Source: Chloroflexi bacterium UBA6019 (GTDB lineage Bacteria; Chloroflexota; Dormibacteria; Dormibacterales; Dormibacteraceae). Taken from it: 14,141 nucleotides of DNA. Below are positions 1-6,239 of the stretch, in pieces. Under the pieces are notes generated by a model. That model did not search any database. It was not told the origin of the DNA and worked only from the letters and a program-made list of their open reading frames with translations. The DNA is taken from contig DIZV01000023.1 of the NCBI GenBank assembly GCA_002427995.1, positions 1 through 14,141 of the forward strand, given 5' to 3'. The stretch's first letter is position 1. Each line of letters begins with the position of its first letter. Made by a program: the position numbers and the translations under genes.

Positions 1-66
1 CTGACGGAGTTGACCGCCGCCGAAGAGGCAAGGATCGGCGCGCTCGTGAAGAAAGCGGTGAGCTGA
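1..66 (+). CDS. C-terminal end of an unidentified protein (partial)
   Basis: Reading frame 1 is open from the first base to a TGA at 64-66 and encodes the last 21 residues of a protein, ending in ALVKKAVS. The composition (Ala/Glu/Lys, probably helical) resembles an ordinary cytoplasmic C-terminal helix. Too little is present to name a family, and the gene starts outside the window. It is the only sense-strand coding signal before the minus-strand gene that ends at 206. Confidence 0.5.
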   Translation: MTELTAAEEARIGALVKKAVS

Positions 67-205
67 GGTGGAAATCACATGCCCGAAGCCGATCAGGGCG
101 GGCGGCGCATAGCCGTCCCGGGAGGGTTCGATTCCAATCCATCCCCGCCACCCTTTGGTTGGAGCCGCCGACCCGCCGCTAGCGGGAAGCTTGGGGTTCT
201 TTGCT
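67..205. other. Intergenic region with hairpins, no gene seen
   Basis: This stretch lies between the upstream gene tail and the stop of the minus-strand nitroreductase. A strong hairpin is visible at 100-118 (GGGCGGC, 5-nt loop, GCCGTCC with one G-T pair). A second, CCCGC/GCGGG with a 5-nt loop, lies near 172-186 and is followed at a distance by short T runs. They may end transcription of the convergent genes, but neither has a proper U-tract. A tRNA T-loop-like string (GGGTTCGATTCC, 124-135) is present, but no tRNA can be folded around it. Confidence 0.35.
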
Positions 206-640
206 CTAGCTGATCCGCTCGAGCACGATGGCCGGGATCTTCCGCTCGGTCTTCTTCTGGTACTCCGCAAAGGTCGGCATCTCCGCCGCCTGTGCGGCAT
301 AGAGCTGGTCGTGCTCCGCGCCCTCGGCCACCCGGGCTCGCGCCTTGAACTCCTCGCCCAGCACCTCGACCTTGACCTCGGGGTTGGCGACCAGGTTGTG
401 GAACCAGGCGGGATGGGTCGGCGCGCCACCCTTGGAGGCGATCACGACGAAGCGCTCGCCATCGCGGCTGTAGGCGAGGGGAGTCTCCCTGACCTCACCG
501 GTCCTGGCGCCGATGTTGGTCAGGATCAGGACGGGCCGGCCGACGAAGGGCCCCGAGGTCGCCTTCCCGCCATTCGCGCGGAGGTCGGCGATCAGGTTCT
601 CGTTGAAGGCCTTGTAGGGGTCGGTTTCAGTGGTGCTCAC
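206..640 (-). CDS. DDN-family F420-dependent nitroreductase / oxidoreductase
   Basis: The 144-residue product matches the deazaflavin-dependent nitroreductase (DDN/Rv3547-like) family in length and layout. After a basic N-terminal helix (YKAFNENLIADLRANGG) comes the split-barrel core, with GRPVLILTNIGARTGEVRETPL (about residues 34-55), the VVIASKGGAPTHPAWFHNL block (about 65-83) and the ANPEVKVEV strand. These correspond to family positions that hold the F420 phosphate and deazaflavin. Such enzymes use reduced F420 to reduce quinones, nitro compounds or other hydrophobic substrates; the substrate here cannot be predicted. The start is GTG at 640-638, with no Shine-Dalgarno sequence upstream. 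A 13-bp palindrome related to the putative Zur boxes lies 23-35 nt upstream (663-675), so the gene may respond to metal supply. The family assignment is firm; the regulation is inference. Confidence 0.92.
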   Translation of the reverse strand: MSTTETDPYKAFNENLIADLRANGGKATSGPFVGRPVLILTNIGARTGEVRETPLAYSRDGERFVVIASKGGAPTHPAWFHNLVANPEVKVEVLGEEFKARARVAEGAEHDQLYAAQAAEMPTFAEYQKKTERKIPAIVLERIS

Positions 641-662
641 GACAGATAAAACCTGTGCGCGA

Positions 663-675
663 GCAAATAACTTCC
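663..675 (-). promoter_or_regulatory. Candidate Zur/Fur-type operator upstream of the DDN gene
   Basis: Read on the minus strand the site is GGAAGTTATTTGC. It agrees at 11 of 13 positions with the site before the metal transporter operon (GCAAGTCATTTGC at 1568-1580). It sits 23-35 nt upstream of the GTG start at 640, where a repressor would block the promoter. Its symmetry is weaker than in the other two sites because the second base is G instead of C. The similarity is seen directly; function is inference. Confidence 0.4.
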
Positions 676-695
676 CCCGCCAGGTGGCCGGCGAT

Positions 696-1067
696 TCAGC
701 CGGTGGCCTGGTCGAGCACGACGGCGGTGCCGTAGCAGAGCACCTCGGAAACCCCGGGCATGATCTCGGTCGCGTCGTAGCGGACGCCGATCACCGCATT
801 GGCGCCGAGCGCGGCAGCGTGCTGGAGCAGGATCCGGAACGCGTCCTCACGGGCGTGCTCGCACATGTCGGTGTAGAGCGTGATGTTGCCCCCGAAGATC
901 CGCTGGATGCTGGCGCCGAAGTTGCCGACAACGCTGCGCGAGCGAACGATTATGCCGCGCACCAGTCCGAGGTTCTTGGCGACCCGGTAGCCGTCGATCT
1001 GGAACGCCGTGGTGACCCATTCGCGCTGGACCTCGGGCCGCTGGGCGGCGGTTTGGGGCTGCATCAT
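696..1067 (-). CDS. YbjQ / UPF0145 (DUF74) family protein
   Basis: The product is 123 residues from the chosen start and resembles the YbjQ/UPF0145 family: [21 protein letters not shown] at the start of the domain, [21 protein letters not shown] in the middle, then the [27 protein letters not shown] helix-strand and a closing [10 protein letters not shown] strand. Members are small, form pentamers and are often labelled putative heavy-metal-binding proteins, although a biochemical role is not established. The ATG at 1067 was chosen because GGGAGG lies 10 nt before it; the frame stays open to 1148, but that part has low-complexity Gln/Ser/Ala content and lies before the domain. This is one of few genes here with a clear Shine-Dalgarno sequence. 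It is divergent from the Fur-family regulator, and the shared upstream region contains a putative Zur box at 1145-1157, which fits a link to metals without proving it. Confidence 0.85.
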   Translation of the reverse strand: MMQPQTAAQRPEVQREWVTTAFQIDGYRVAKNLGLVRGIIVRSRSVVGNFGASIQRIFGGNITLYTDMCEHAREDAFRILLQHAAALGANAVIGVRYDATEIMPGVSEVLCYGTAVVLDQATG

Positions 1068-1141
1068 GACTCTTGAACCTCCCTGTTGGGCTGACTGCTG
1101 GCCCGCCGATGTTAGATCGCCGGCCGCTACGGGGGGGGAGT

Positions 1142-1171
1142 TTGGCAAGTAGCTTGCGCATGAGCTAGGCT
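1142..1171 (+). promoter_or_regulatory. Candidate promoter of the Fur-family gene (leaderless)
   Basis: TTGGCA (1142-1147) and TAGGCT (1166-1171) are separated by 18 nt. The -10 hexamer ends 7 nt before the ATG at 1179, so transcription would start at or next to the start codon. No Shine-Dalgarno sequence is present. The palindrome at 1145-1157 overlaps the -35 element, which suits autoregulation. Confidence 0.4.
1145..1157 (+). promoter_or_regulatory. Candidate Zur/Fur-type operator upstream of the regulator gene
   Basis: GCAAGTAGCTTGC has perfect 5-bp inverted arms (GCAAG/CTTGC) around a 3-bp centre. Its first six and last four bases are the same as in the site before the transporter operon at 1568-1580. 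It lies 22-34 nt before the regulator's ATG and also in the divergent region facing the YbjQ gene. Autoregulation by the adjacent Fur-family protein is the simplest reading (inference). Confidence 0.5.
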
Positions 1172-1178
1172 GACCGGG

Positions 1179-1565
1179 ATGTCACGGCCCAGCCACGTCC
1201 GGGACGCGGTCGCCGAACGGCTCCTCGATCCATCGCGCCACGGCTGGACGATCGAGGAGCTACAGCGCGACCTCCACCAGGCGAAGATCCCCGCCGACTA
1301 TTCGTCGGTGTTCCGGTCGCTCGTCTTGCTCGAGCGCCGAGGCGTTGCGCAGCGGGTCGAGCTGGGCGATGGGAAGGCGCGATACGAGGCGTCGGGCGAG
1401 CACCACGAGCATGTCCGCTGCGAGCGCTGCGGCGATGTCAGCGTGGTGCCCGATTGCATCGTTGAAGAGGCCGCCGACGAGATCGAGCGGTCCACCGGTT
1501 TCCGGCTCCAGGCGCACCGGCTGGTCCTGCTCGGGCTCTGCCCCGACTGCCTCGCGCTTCCCTAA
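1179..1565 (+). CDS. Fur-family metalloregulator, probably Zur
   Basis: The 128-residue product has the Fur-family plan. A winged-helix DNA-binding domain occupies about residues 8-70 ([33 protein letters not shown], then the wing GDGKARYEA). A dimerisation and metal domain follows, with [11 protein letters not shown] at 75-85. Two Cys pairs, C81/C84 and C121/C124, form the structural zinc site of the family; H75, H76, H78 and H113 are candidate sensory ligands. Fur-family proteins repress metal uptake genes when loaded with metal. Zur (zinc) is preferred over Fur or Mur because the next gene is a Zn/Mn ABC importer, but the motifs do not settle the metal. The ATG at 1179 has no Shine-Dalgarno sequence and fits a leaderless promoter. 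The downstream importer begins 47 nt after the stop, with its own putative operator. Confidence 0.9.
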   Translation: MSRPSHVRDAVAERLLDPSRHGWTIEELQRDLHQAKIPADYSSVFRSLVLLERRGVAQRVELGDGKARYEASGEHHEHVRCERCGDVSVVPDCIVEEAADEIERSTGFRLQAHRLVLLGLCPDCLALP

Positions 1566-1567
1566 GC

Positions 1568-1580
1568 GCAAGTCATTTGC
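1568..1580 (+). promoter_or_regulatory. Candidate Zur/Fur-type operator before the metal ABC transporter operon
   Basis: GCAAGTCATTTGC is a 13-bp imperfect palindrome (GCAA-N5-TTGC) 33-45 nt before the GTG at 1613. It overlaps TTGCAT (1578-1583), a possible -35 element. It is closely related to the sites at 1145-1157 and 663-675. Metal-dependent repression of the importer is the expected logic (inference). Confidence 0.5.
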
Positions 1581-1606
1581 ATAATCGGTGGACCGGCTGT
1601 TACTGT
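1578..1606 (+). promoter_or_regulatory. Candidate promoter of the metal ABC transporter operon
   Basis: TTGCAT (1578-1583) and TACTGT (1601-1606) are 17 nt apart. The -10 hexamer ends 6 nt before GTG at 1613, consistent with a leaderless mRNA; no Shine-Dalgarno sequence is visible. CATAAT at 1580-1585 is an alternative -10 that would give a leader of about 20 nt. Confidence 0.3.
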
Positions 1607-1612
1607 CCACTC

Positions 1613-2533
1613 GTGGGCTTGTGCAATCGACTTTCAAAACCCATCCTGGCACTCGCCGTCCTGCTGGCAGCGGCGGGGGGCGGGTGTGAGCTCGCAGTCC
1701 CGTCCGCGCCCCCGGTCTATCCTTCCGACCCGGGCGCGATCACGGTCAGCGCGGGGGAGAACTTCTATGGCGACCTGCTCCACCAGCTGGGCGGCTCGAA
1801 GCTCCGGGTTTATGCCTTTCTCAGCAATCCCAACGCCGACCCTCACCAGTACGAGAGCAGCGCCGCAAACGCGCGCGCCGTCGCCGACTCCCGGCTCGTG
1901 ATCGAGAACGGGCTCGGCTATGACGCCTTCATGGATCGGTTGTTGGAGGCGTCGCCCCGGGCTGGACGGGTTGTGATCAACGTCCAGGGGCTGGTCGGCG
2001 TGCGTGACGGCGCCAATCCCCATCTCTGGTACGACCCGGTTGTCATGCCGCTGGTGGCCCAGATGGTAGCCGACTCCCTCGTCCGCATCGACCCTGCCAA
2101 CGGTGACGCCTACCGGGCCAACCTCGCTTTGTTCCTGGCCGCACTGACCTCGGTCAGCGAGCGCGTGGCGGCGCTCAGGACCCGCGTCCGGGGCACGCCG
2201 GTGGCCTTCACGGAGGCGGTCTTCGGCTACATGGCGCAGGCGTTGGGTCTGACGGTCCGCTCGCCCGAGGCCTTCATGAAGGCGGTCGAGGAGGGCAACG
2301 ACCCTCCGACGCGGGCGGTGGCCGAGGAGGAGGACCTGCTCACCGGGCACCGCGTCAAGGTCCTGCTCTACAACAGCCAGGCCGTGACCCCGATCACCTC
2401 CGCGATCCGCGACCTCGCCCGGCGCAGTGGCGTCCCGGTCGTCGGAATCAGCGAGACCGAGCCCGCCGGGAAGACCTACCAGCAATGGCAGCTCGATCAG
2501 CTGGACGCCCTGGGCGCCGCGCTCGGCAGATGA
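1613..2533 (+). CDS. Zn/Mn ABC transporter substrate-binding lipoprotein (ZnuA/TroA-like)
   Basis: This is the extracytoplasmic receptor that captures a divalent metal, probably Zn2+ or Mn2+, for the ATPase and permease encoded next. From GTG 1613 the product has 306 residues. A lipoprotein signal (NRLSK, then PILALAVLLAAAGG) ends at Cys25. Metal ligands of the cluster A-I fold are visible as H78 (DPHQYE), H137 (NPHLWYDP) and E201 (VAFTEAVFGYMAQALGL), with an acidic pair, E281/E283 (ISETEP), where an Asp usually completes the site. The third ligand is Glu, as in Mn-type PsaA/MntC, not His as in classic ZnuA, and there is no His-rich loop, so the metal is uncertain. The frame stays open back to TTG 1577, and TTG 1619 is another start; GTG 1613 gives the best signal peptide and promoter spacing. 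The stop overlaps the next ATG (ATGA). Confidence 0.9.
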   Translation: MGLCNRLSKPILALAVLLAAAGGGCELAVPSAPPVYPSDPGAITVSAGENFYGDLLHQLGGSKLRVYAFLSNPNADPHQYESSAANARAVADSRLVIENGLGYDAFMDRLLEASPRAGRVVINVQGLVGVRDGANPHLWYDPVVMPLVAQMVADSLVRIDPANGDAYRANLALFLAALTSVSERVAALRTRVRGTPVAFTEAVFGYMAQALGLTVRSPEAFMKAVEEGNDPPTRAVAEEEDLLTGHRVKVLLYNSQAVTPITSAIRDLARRSGVPVVGISETEPAGKTYQQWQLDQLDALGAALGR

Positions 2534-3351
2534 GCGAGCTCGCGATCCGGATCGAGAACTCGACGCTGATGCTGGGCGAACGGCTGATCTGGGCGGATCT
2601 GTCGCTGGCCCTCAAGGCCGGAGACTTCCTTGCCGTCATCGGTCCCAACGGCGCTGGGAAGACATCGCTGCTGAAGGTGCTGCTGGGGATGCGCCTCGCG
2701 AGCGGGATCGTCGAGGTGCTCGGCCGGACCCCGCGGCGAGGGGACGTTCGGATCGGCTACGTGCCCCAGCGCGGCGAGCTCGATCAAGACGTCCCGCTTC
2801 GCGCCCGGGACCTGGTTGCGCTCGGCGTCGACGGGACGCGCTGGGGGTTCGGTCGGGGCGGCGCCGACACCAGGCGACGGGTCGAGGAGGCGCTGACGGC
2901 GGTTGGTGCCCGGGCGCTGGCCGACGTCGCCGTCGGCCGACTCTCGGGGGGTGAGCAACAGCGGCTCCGGATCGCCCAGGCGCTGGTCGGAGACCCGCGC
3001 CTGCTGCTCTGCGACGAACCGCTGCTGAGCCTGGACCTCCATCATCAGCGCGAGGTCGTCGACCTGCTCCAGGGGTGGTCCGAGCGGACCGGCGGCACAG
3101 TCGTCTTCGTCACCCACGACATCAACCCGGTGCTCGCCTTCACCGACCGGGTCCTCGCCGTCGCCGGCGGACGCTGGGCGCAGGGAACGCCGGATGAGGT
3201 GTTGACGACCGCCGCGATGACCGAGCTTTATGGCTCCCAGGTGGATGTGCTCCGGGTCCACGGCCGGGTGCTCGTCGTAGCTGAGGCGATGGAGCCGCTG
3301 GGCGACCACCACGGGCATGCCCACGAACCGGTGGTGCGACCCCGGCCATGA
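2530..3351 (+). CDS. znuC: Zn/Mn ABC transporter ATP-binding protein (ZnuC-like)
   Basis: This 273-residue ATPase powers the importer. It contains Walker A GPNGAGKT (38-45), the Q-loop glutamine in YVPQR (Q80), the ABC signature LSGGEQQ (138-144), Walker B LLLCDEP (158-164, with catalytic E163), the D-loop SLDL and the switch histidine in VTHD (H196). All catalytic residues are present. The short D/E-poor core and the AVGARALADVAVGRLSGGEQQR region are typical of metal-type (ZnuC/MntB) ATPases. The C-terminal tail is unusual in carrying GDHHGHAHEP (258-267), a cluster of four histidines that could bind zinc, while the substrate-binding protein has no such loop. ATG 2530 was chosen because it forms an ATGA overlap with the upstream stop; the frame is open further upstream, but that part has no homology. 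The gene ends in an ATGA overlap with the permease gene. Confidence 0.92.
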   Translation: MSELAIRIENSTLMLGERLIWADLSLALKAGDFLAVIGPNGAGKTSLLKVLLGMRLASGIVEVLGRTPRRGDVRIGYVPQRGELDQDVPLRARDLVALGVDGTRWGFGRGGADTRRRVEEALTAVGARALADVAVGRLSGGEQQRLRIAQALVGDPRLLLCDEPLLSLDLHHQREVVDLLQGWSERTGGTVVFVTHDINPVLAFTDRVLAVAGGRWAQGTPDEVLTTAAMTELYGSQVDVLRVHGRVLVVAEAMEPLGDHHGHAHEPVVRPRP

Positions 3352-4178
3352 GCCTGCTGGGCTACGACTTCGTCCAGAACGCGATCCTCGCGGGCGTCAT
3401 CATCGCCATCGTGGCGGGGCTGGTCGGCCGCTTCGTCGTCCTCCGCAACATGTCTTTTGCCGTCCATGGAATCGCCGAGGTCGGCTTCACCGGTACTGCC
3501 GCTGCCGTGTTCTTTGGCTTCGACGCCGTGCTCGGGCTGCTCGCCGGCGCCCTGCTCGCGTCGATCGGCATCGGCACCCTGGGTGTGCGGCTGAGGGACC
3601 GCGACGTGGCGATCGGCTCCGTCCTCGCCTTCGGGCTCGGCCTCGGCGTGCTTTTCCTGACCCTCGACAGCCGCTACGCCTCCCAGGCATTCAGCATCCT
3701 CTTCGGGACCATCACCGGGGTGCGAAGGCAGGACGTGATCCTTCTCCTCGTCCTGGGCCTCGCCACGGTGGCGGCGCTGGCTGCGATCAGCCGCCCGCTC
3801 ACCTTCGCAAGCGTCGACCCCGAGGTAGCCGAGGCTCGCGGCGTCCCGGTGCGGCTGCTCTCGATCGGCTTCCTGCTGATCCTCGCCATCGCGGTGGCGG
3901 AGGCGATCCAGGTGGTCGGCGTGCTGCTCGTGCTGACGCTGCTCATCACCCCCGCGGCGTCGGCCCAGAAGCTATCGGTCAGGCCTCTCGTCGCGACCCT
4001 GCTGGCGGTGGCGATCGCCCTTGCGTGCACCATGGGAGGGATTCTGCTCGGGCTCTTCACCCCCTACCCGACGAGCTTCTTCGTCGCCACCCTCAGCTTC
4101 GCCGTCTATCTGCTCAGCCGGGCCCTTGGCCCCTTGCTCGCCGGGAGGGAGCGGGCACTCGCTCCGCCCAGCCGGTAG
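3348..4178 (+). CDS. znuB: Zn/Mn ABC transporter permease (ZnuB-like, ABC-3 family)
   Basis: The 276-residue hydrophobic protein is the membrane channel of the importer. It has about eight membrane segments, beginning with NAILAGVIIAIVAGLVGRFVVL. The ABC-3 family hallmarks are present: RNMSFAVHGIAEVGFTGTAAA (about residues 33-53), the coupling-region segment FASVDPEVAEARGVPVRLLS (about 149-168), and VVGVLLVLTLLITPAASAQ, the helix that lines the pathway. Length and order match MntB/ZnuB permeases. The start ATG overlaps the ATPase stop by 4 bp, so the two are translationally coupled. The last residues are basic and hydrophilic. The downstream hairpin at 4182-4200 may end the operon. Confidence 0.92.
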   Translation: MSLLGYDFVQNAILAGVIIAIVAGLVGRFVVLRNMSFAVHGIAEVGFTGTAAAVFFGFDAVLGLLAGALLASIGIGTLGVRLRDRDVAIGSVLAFGLGLGVLFLTLDSRYASQAFSILFGTITGVRRQDVILLLVLGLATVAALAAISRPLTFASVDPEVAEARGVPVRLLSIGFLLILAIAVAEAIQVVGVLLVLTLLITPAASAQKLSVRPLVATLLAVAIALACTMGGILLGLFTPYPTSFFVATLSFAVYLLSRALGPLLAGRERALAPPSR

Positions 4179-4181
4179 CCC

Positions 4182-4200
4182 TCGGCGGCCGTGCCGCCGA
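4182..4200 (+). terminator. Possible terminator hairpin after the metal transporter operon
   Basis: TCGGCGGC (4182-4189) and GCCGCCGA (4193-4200) form a perfect 8-bp stem with a CGT loop, starting 4 nt after the permease stop. No U-tract follows, so it may act weakly, stabilise the 3' end or need a termination factor. The rest of the gap to the next gene (4201-4276) shows no gene. Confidence 0.4.
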
Positions 4201-4276
4201 AGATGCGGCCTCATCTCAGCCAAGGATCCCGGGCCGGCCAGGAATTCTCCTGCCCCGGTTCCCATTCAATAGCCTT

Positions 4277-5251
4277 ATGAGCCGCATGGCCGACCGCTTC
4301 GCCGTCGTCCTGGTGGCCCTTGGGGCGATGCTCTGGGGCACCGACGCCCTCTTCCGGGCACCACTTCTCCGCCACCTCTCCGCCGACCGCCTCATCCAGT
4401 CAACCCAGCTGGTCCTGCTTGAGCACGTGATCCTGACCGTCTGCTCGGTGCCGCTGCTCTGGCTCGCCCGAGCCCAGATCCGCCGTCTCAACCGCCGCCA
4501 GTGGGCCGCGATCGCCGCGATCGGCATCGGAGCCTCCGGTCTCGCCACCGTGCTCTTCACGATCTCCTTTGGCTACGGCCATTTCATCGAGACCCTCCTG
4601 CTCCAGAAGACGCAGCCGCTGATCGCGATCATCCTGGCCAGCCTCTGGCTCCGGGAGCGGCTGGCGCCGGCGGCCTGGACCATGGTGCCGGTGGCATTGG
4701 TCGGCGCCTACCTGATCGCGATCCCGGACCCCTTCCGGCCACAGGACGGCCTGGCCGACTTCCACGTCGCGGCGGCGCTCTTCGCGCTTGGGGCTTCAGC
4801 CCTCTGGGGAGCGGCCACCGTCTTCGGCCGCTACGCGCTCGCTGACGTCAGCTTCACCGCTCTGACCGGGCTCCGTTTCACGACCGCGCTTCCGGCTCTT
4901 GCCACCGTCCTCTGGCTGGAGGGCGGCTTCGCCGCCTTCACGACCTACCGGCCGGAGGACGCGCCTCTCTACCTCGGCCTTGCCCTGCTTCCCGGCCTCC
5001 TGGCCATGCTTCTCTACTACCGGGGCCTGGCCAGCACGCCGGCGGCGATGGCAACACTGGCCGAGCTTGCCTTCCCCATCACAGGCGTCCTCGTCAACGT
5101 CTTCCTGGTGACGCCGCGGCAGTCCATCACGCCTCTCCAGGTTGCTGGGATCGTCATCCTCTGGGCGGCCCTGGCGATGCTCGACCGGCTCAATGCCAAG
5201 GAGCCGGCGACGCTGCGGCCGAGCACCCTGCCGGCGGCCAGCGCGGCCTAG
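4277..5251 (+). CDS. DMT-superfamily (EamA) transporter
   Basis: The 324-residue product has ten predicted membrane helices in two EamA repeats. The first begins with FAVVLVALGAMLWGTDALFR and includes FTISFGYGHFIETLLLQKTQPLIAIILASLWLRERL, the hallmark helix-loop with the conserved ERL. The second begins with VAAALFALGASALWGAATVFGRYAL and ends with TLAELAFPITGVLVNVFLV. EamA proteins export small metabolites such as amino acids and derivatives; the substrate cannot be read. The start is ATG 4277 (ATG 4286 is an in-frame alternative). No Shine-Dalgarno sequence is seen, and TTCAAT at 4265-4270 ends 6 nt before the start, so the mRNA may be leaderless. The frame is open back to 3317, but that part is an out-of-frame shadow of the permease gene. 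The stop is only 6 bp from the stop of the convergent FAD-subunit gene. Confidence 0.9.
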   Translation: MSRMADRFAVVLVALGAMLWGTDALFRAPLLRHLSADRLIQSTQLVLLEHVILTVCSVPLLWLARAQIRRLNRRQWAAIAAIGIGASGLATVLFTISFGYGHFIETLLLQKTQPLIAIILASLWLRERLAPAAWTMVPVALVGAYLIAIPDPFRPQDGLADFHVAAALFALGASALWGAATVFGRYALADVSFTALTGLRFTTALPALATVLWLEGGFAAFTTYRPEDAPLYLGLALLPGLLAMLLYYRGLASTPAAMATLAELAFPITGVLVNVFLVTPRQSITPLQVAGIVILWAALAMLDRLNAKEPATLRPSTLPAASAA

Positions 5252-5257
5252 TCAGTC

Positions 5258-6235
5258 CTAGGCGCTCCGCGCGGCCGCCGCCGCGAGCGCCTGCTCGACC
5301 ACGACGCGAACCATCTTCTTGCGCCAGAAATGGGTGAGGTCGGTGTTGTCCAGTGGCTTGGCCGGCTTGGCCGCGAGCTCGGCGGCGGCGGTGATCGCCT
5401 CCTGGTCGAGGCGCTTGCCGGCCAGGAACTCACCCGCGCCAGGCACCTCGAGGGGGTGCGACGCAACCGCCGAAAGCGCGATCCGGCAGCTCACGACGAT
5501 GTCGCCGTCGAGCTTGAGAGCGACCGCCGCGCCGGCGATTGGGAAGTCGATCGAGCCTCGCCGGCGGAGCTTGACATAGGCCGTCCGGACGCCCGGCTCG
5601 GCCGGCAGCTGGATCGCCGACAGCACCTCGTAGGGCTCCTTGGCCAGGTACTCCATCCCGTCGTCGCGATAGAGCGCTGAGGCTGGGATCATCCGCGAAC
5701 CCTCCGGCCCGGTCAGCTCGACCGTTGCACCGAGGACCAACGCCACCGGGGCGGTGTCGGAGGAGGAGACCGCCCAGCAGCGCGGGCTTCCCGGCGCGAC
5801 GAGGCAGATCTCGCCGTCCTTTTTGAGACAGAAGCCGATCGACTTCCGCCACTCGTGGCTCTGGTTGTAGTAGTTGCAGCGGGTGTCGACGCAAAGGTTG
5901 CCACCCAGCGTGCCGGCGTTGCGCAGCGGCGGCGAAGAGACGAGGCCGGCCGCCTCGGCGAAGCCGGGTAGGAACACCTGCAGTCCGGGGTCGGCCGCGG
6001 CCTGCGCCAGTGTCACGGTGGCGCCGAGAGAGAACCCCCCGGCCTCCTTTACGATCCCCGGCAGGCTGGGCACCTGAATCAGGATCTCGGGGTCGAACTG
6101 CCGCCGCTTGAGGTTGGGGAAGAGGTCGGTTCCACCGGCGACCAGCATCGCGCGGGTGCCGAGGTCCTCGGCCACCGTCGCCGCCTCCTGGGCCGACGCC
6201 GGGCGGAGGTAGCGGAGCCGGGGCAGGCGGAGCAC
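5258..6235 (-). CDS. FAD subunit of a molybdenum hydroxylase, 4-hydroxybenzoyl-CoA reductase beta (HcrB) type
   Basis: The 325-residue product is the FAD-binding subunit of the xanthine dehydrogenase family. It has the two FAD motifs AGGTDLFP (33-40) and NAGTLGGN (106-113) and a C-terminal CO-dehydrogenase flavoprotein domain. It also has an insertion between the FAD motif and the next strand with four cysteines, C120, C136, C144 and C153 (RCNYYNQSHEWRKS, GFCLKKDGEIC, SPRCWAVSSSD). As I recall, HcrB of Thauera uses cysteines with the same 16-8-9 spacing to hold an extra [4Fe-4S] cluster; ordinary CoxM/XdhB subunits lack it. That makes a reductive role on an aromatic CoA ester plausible, but the substrate is inferred only. 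GTG 6235 was chosen because it begins 4 nt after the Mo-subunit stop and just before the LPRLRYLRPAS domain start. The longer upstream frame is a shadow of that subunit. Confidence 0.9.
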   Translation of the reverse strand: MLRLPRLRYLRPASAQEAATVAEDLGTRAMLVAGGTDLFPNLKRRQFDPEILIQVPSLPGIVKEAGGFSLGATVTLAQAAADPGLQVFLPGFAEAAGLVSSPPLRNAGTLGGNLCVDTRCNYYNQSHEWRKSIGFCLKKDGEICLVAPGSPRCWAVSSSDTAPVALVLGATVELTGPEGSRMIPASALYRDDGMEYLAKEPYEVLSAIQLPAEPGVRTAYVKLRRRGSIDFPIAGAAVALKLDGDIVVSCRIALSAVASHPLEVPGAGEFLAGKRLDQEAITAAAELAAKPAKPLDNTDLTHFWRKKMVRVVVEQALAAAAARSA

Positions 6236-6239
6236 GAGG

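Noticed and set aside
67..150. A possible tRNA or selenocysteine-type tRNA: GGGTTCGATTCC T-loop-like string, a variable-arm-like hairpin at 100-118 and a CCA at 148-150.
   Set aside because: The T-stem does not pair, there is no 5' acceptor strand complementary to the bases before CCA, and no anticodon loop with the required T33 can be placed. It is probably chance or decayed sequence.
1131..1138. A run of eight G, considered as a phase-variation tract.
   Set aside because: It lies outside the chosen YbjQ coding region and before the promoter of the Fur-family gene. A single homopolymer in a G+C-rich genome gives no evidence of switching.
3317..4276. An apparent fusion of a long N-terminal region to the EamA transporter in one frame.
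   Set aside because: The upstream part is the out-of-frame reading of the permease gene, with Arg/Pro/Ala-rich nonsense sequence. The transporter begins at its own ATG at 4277.
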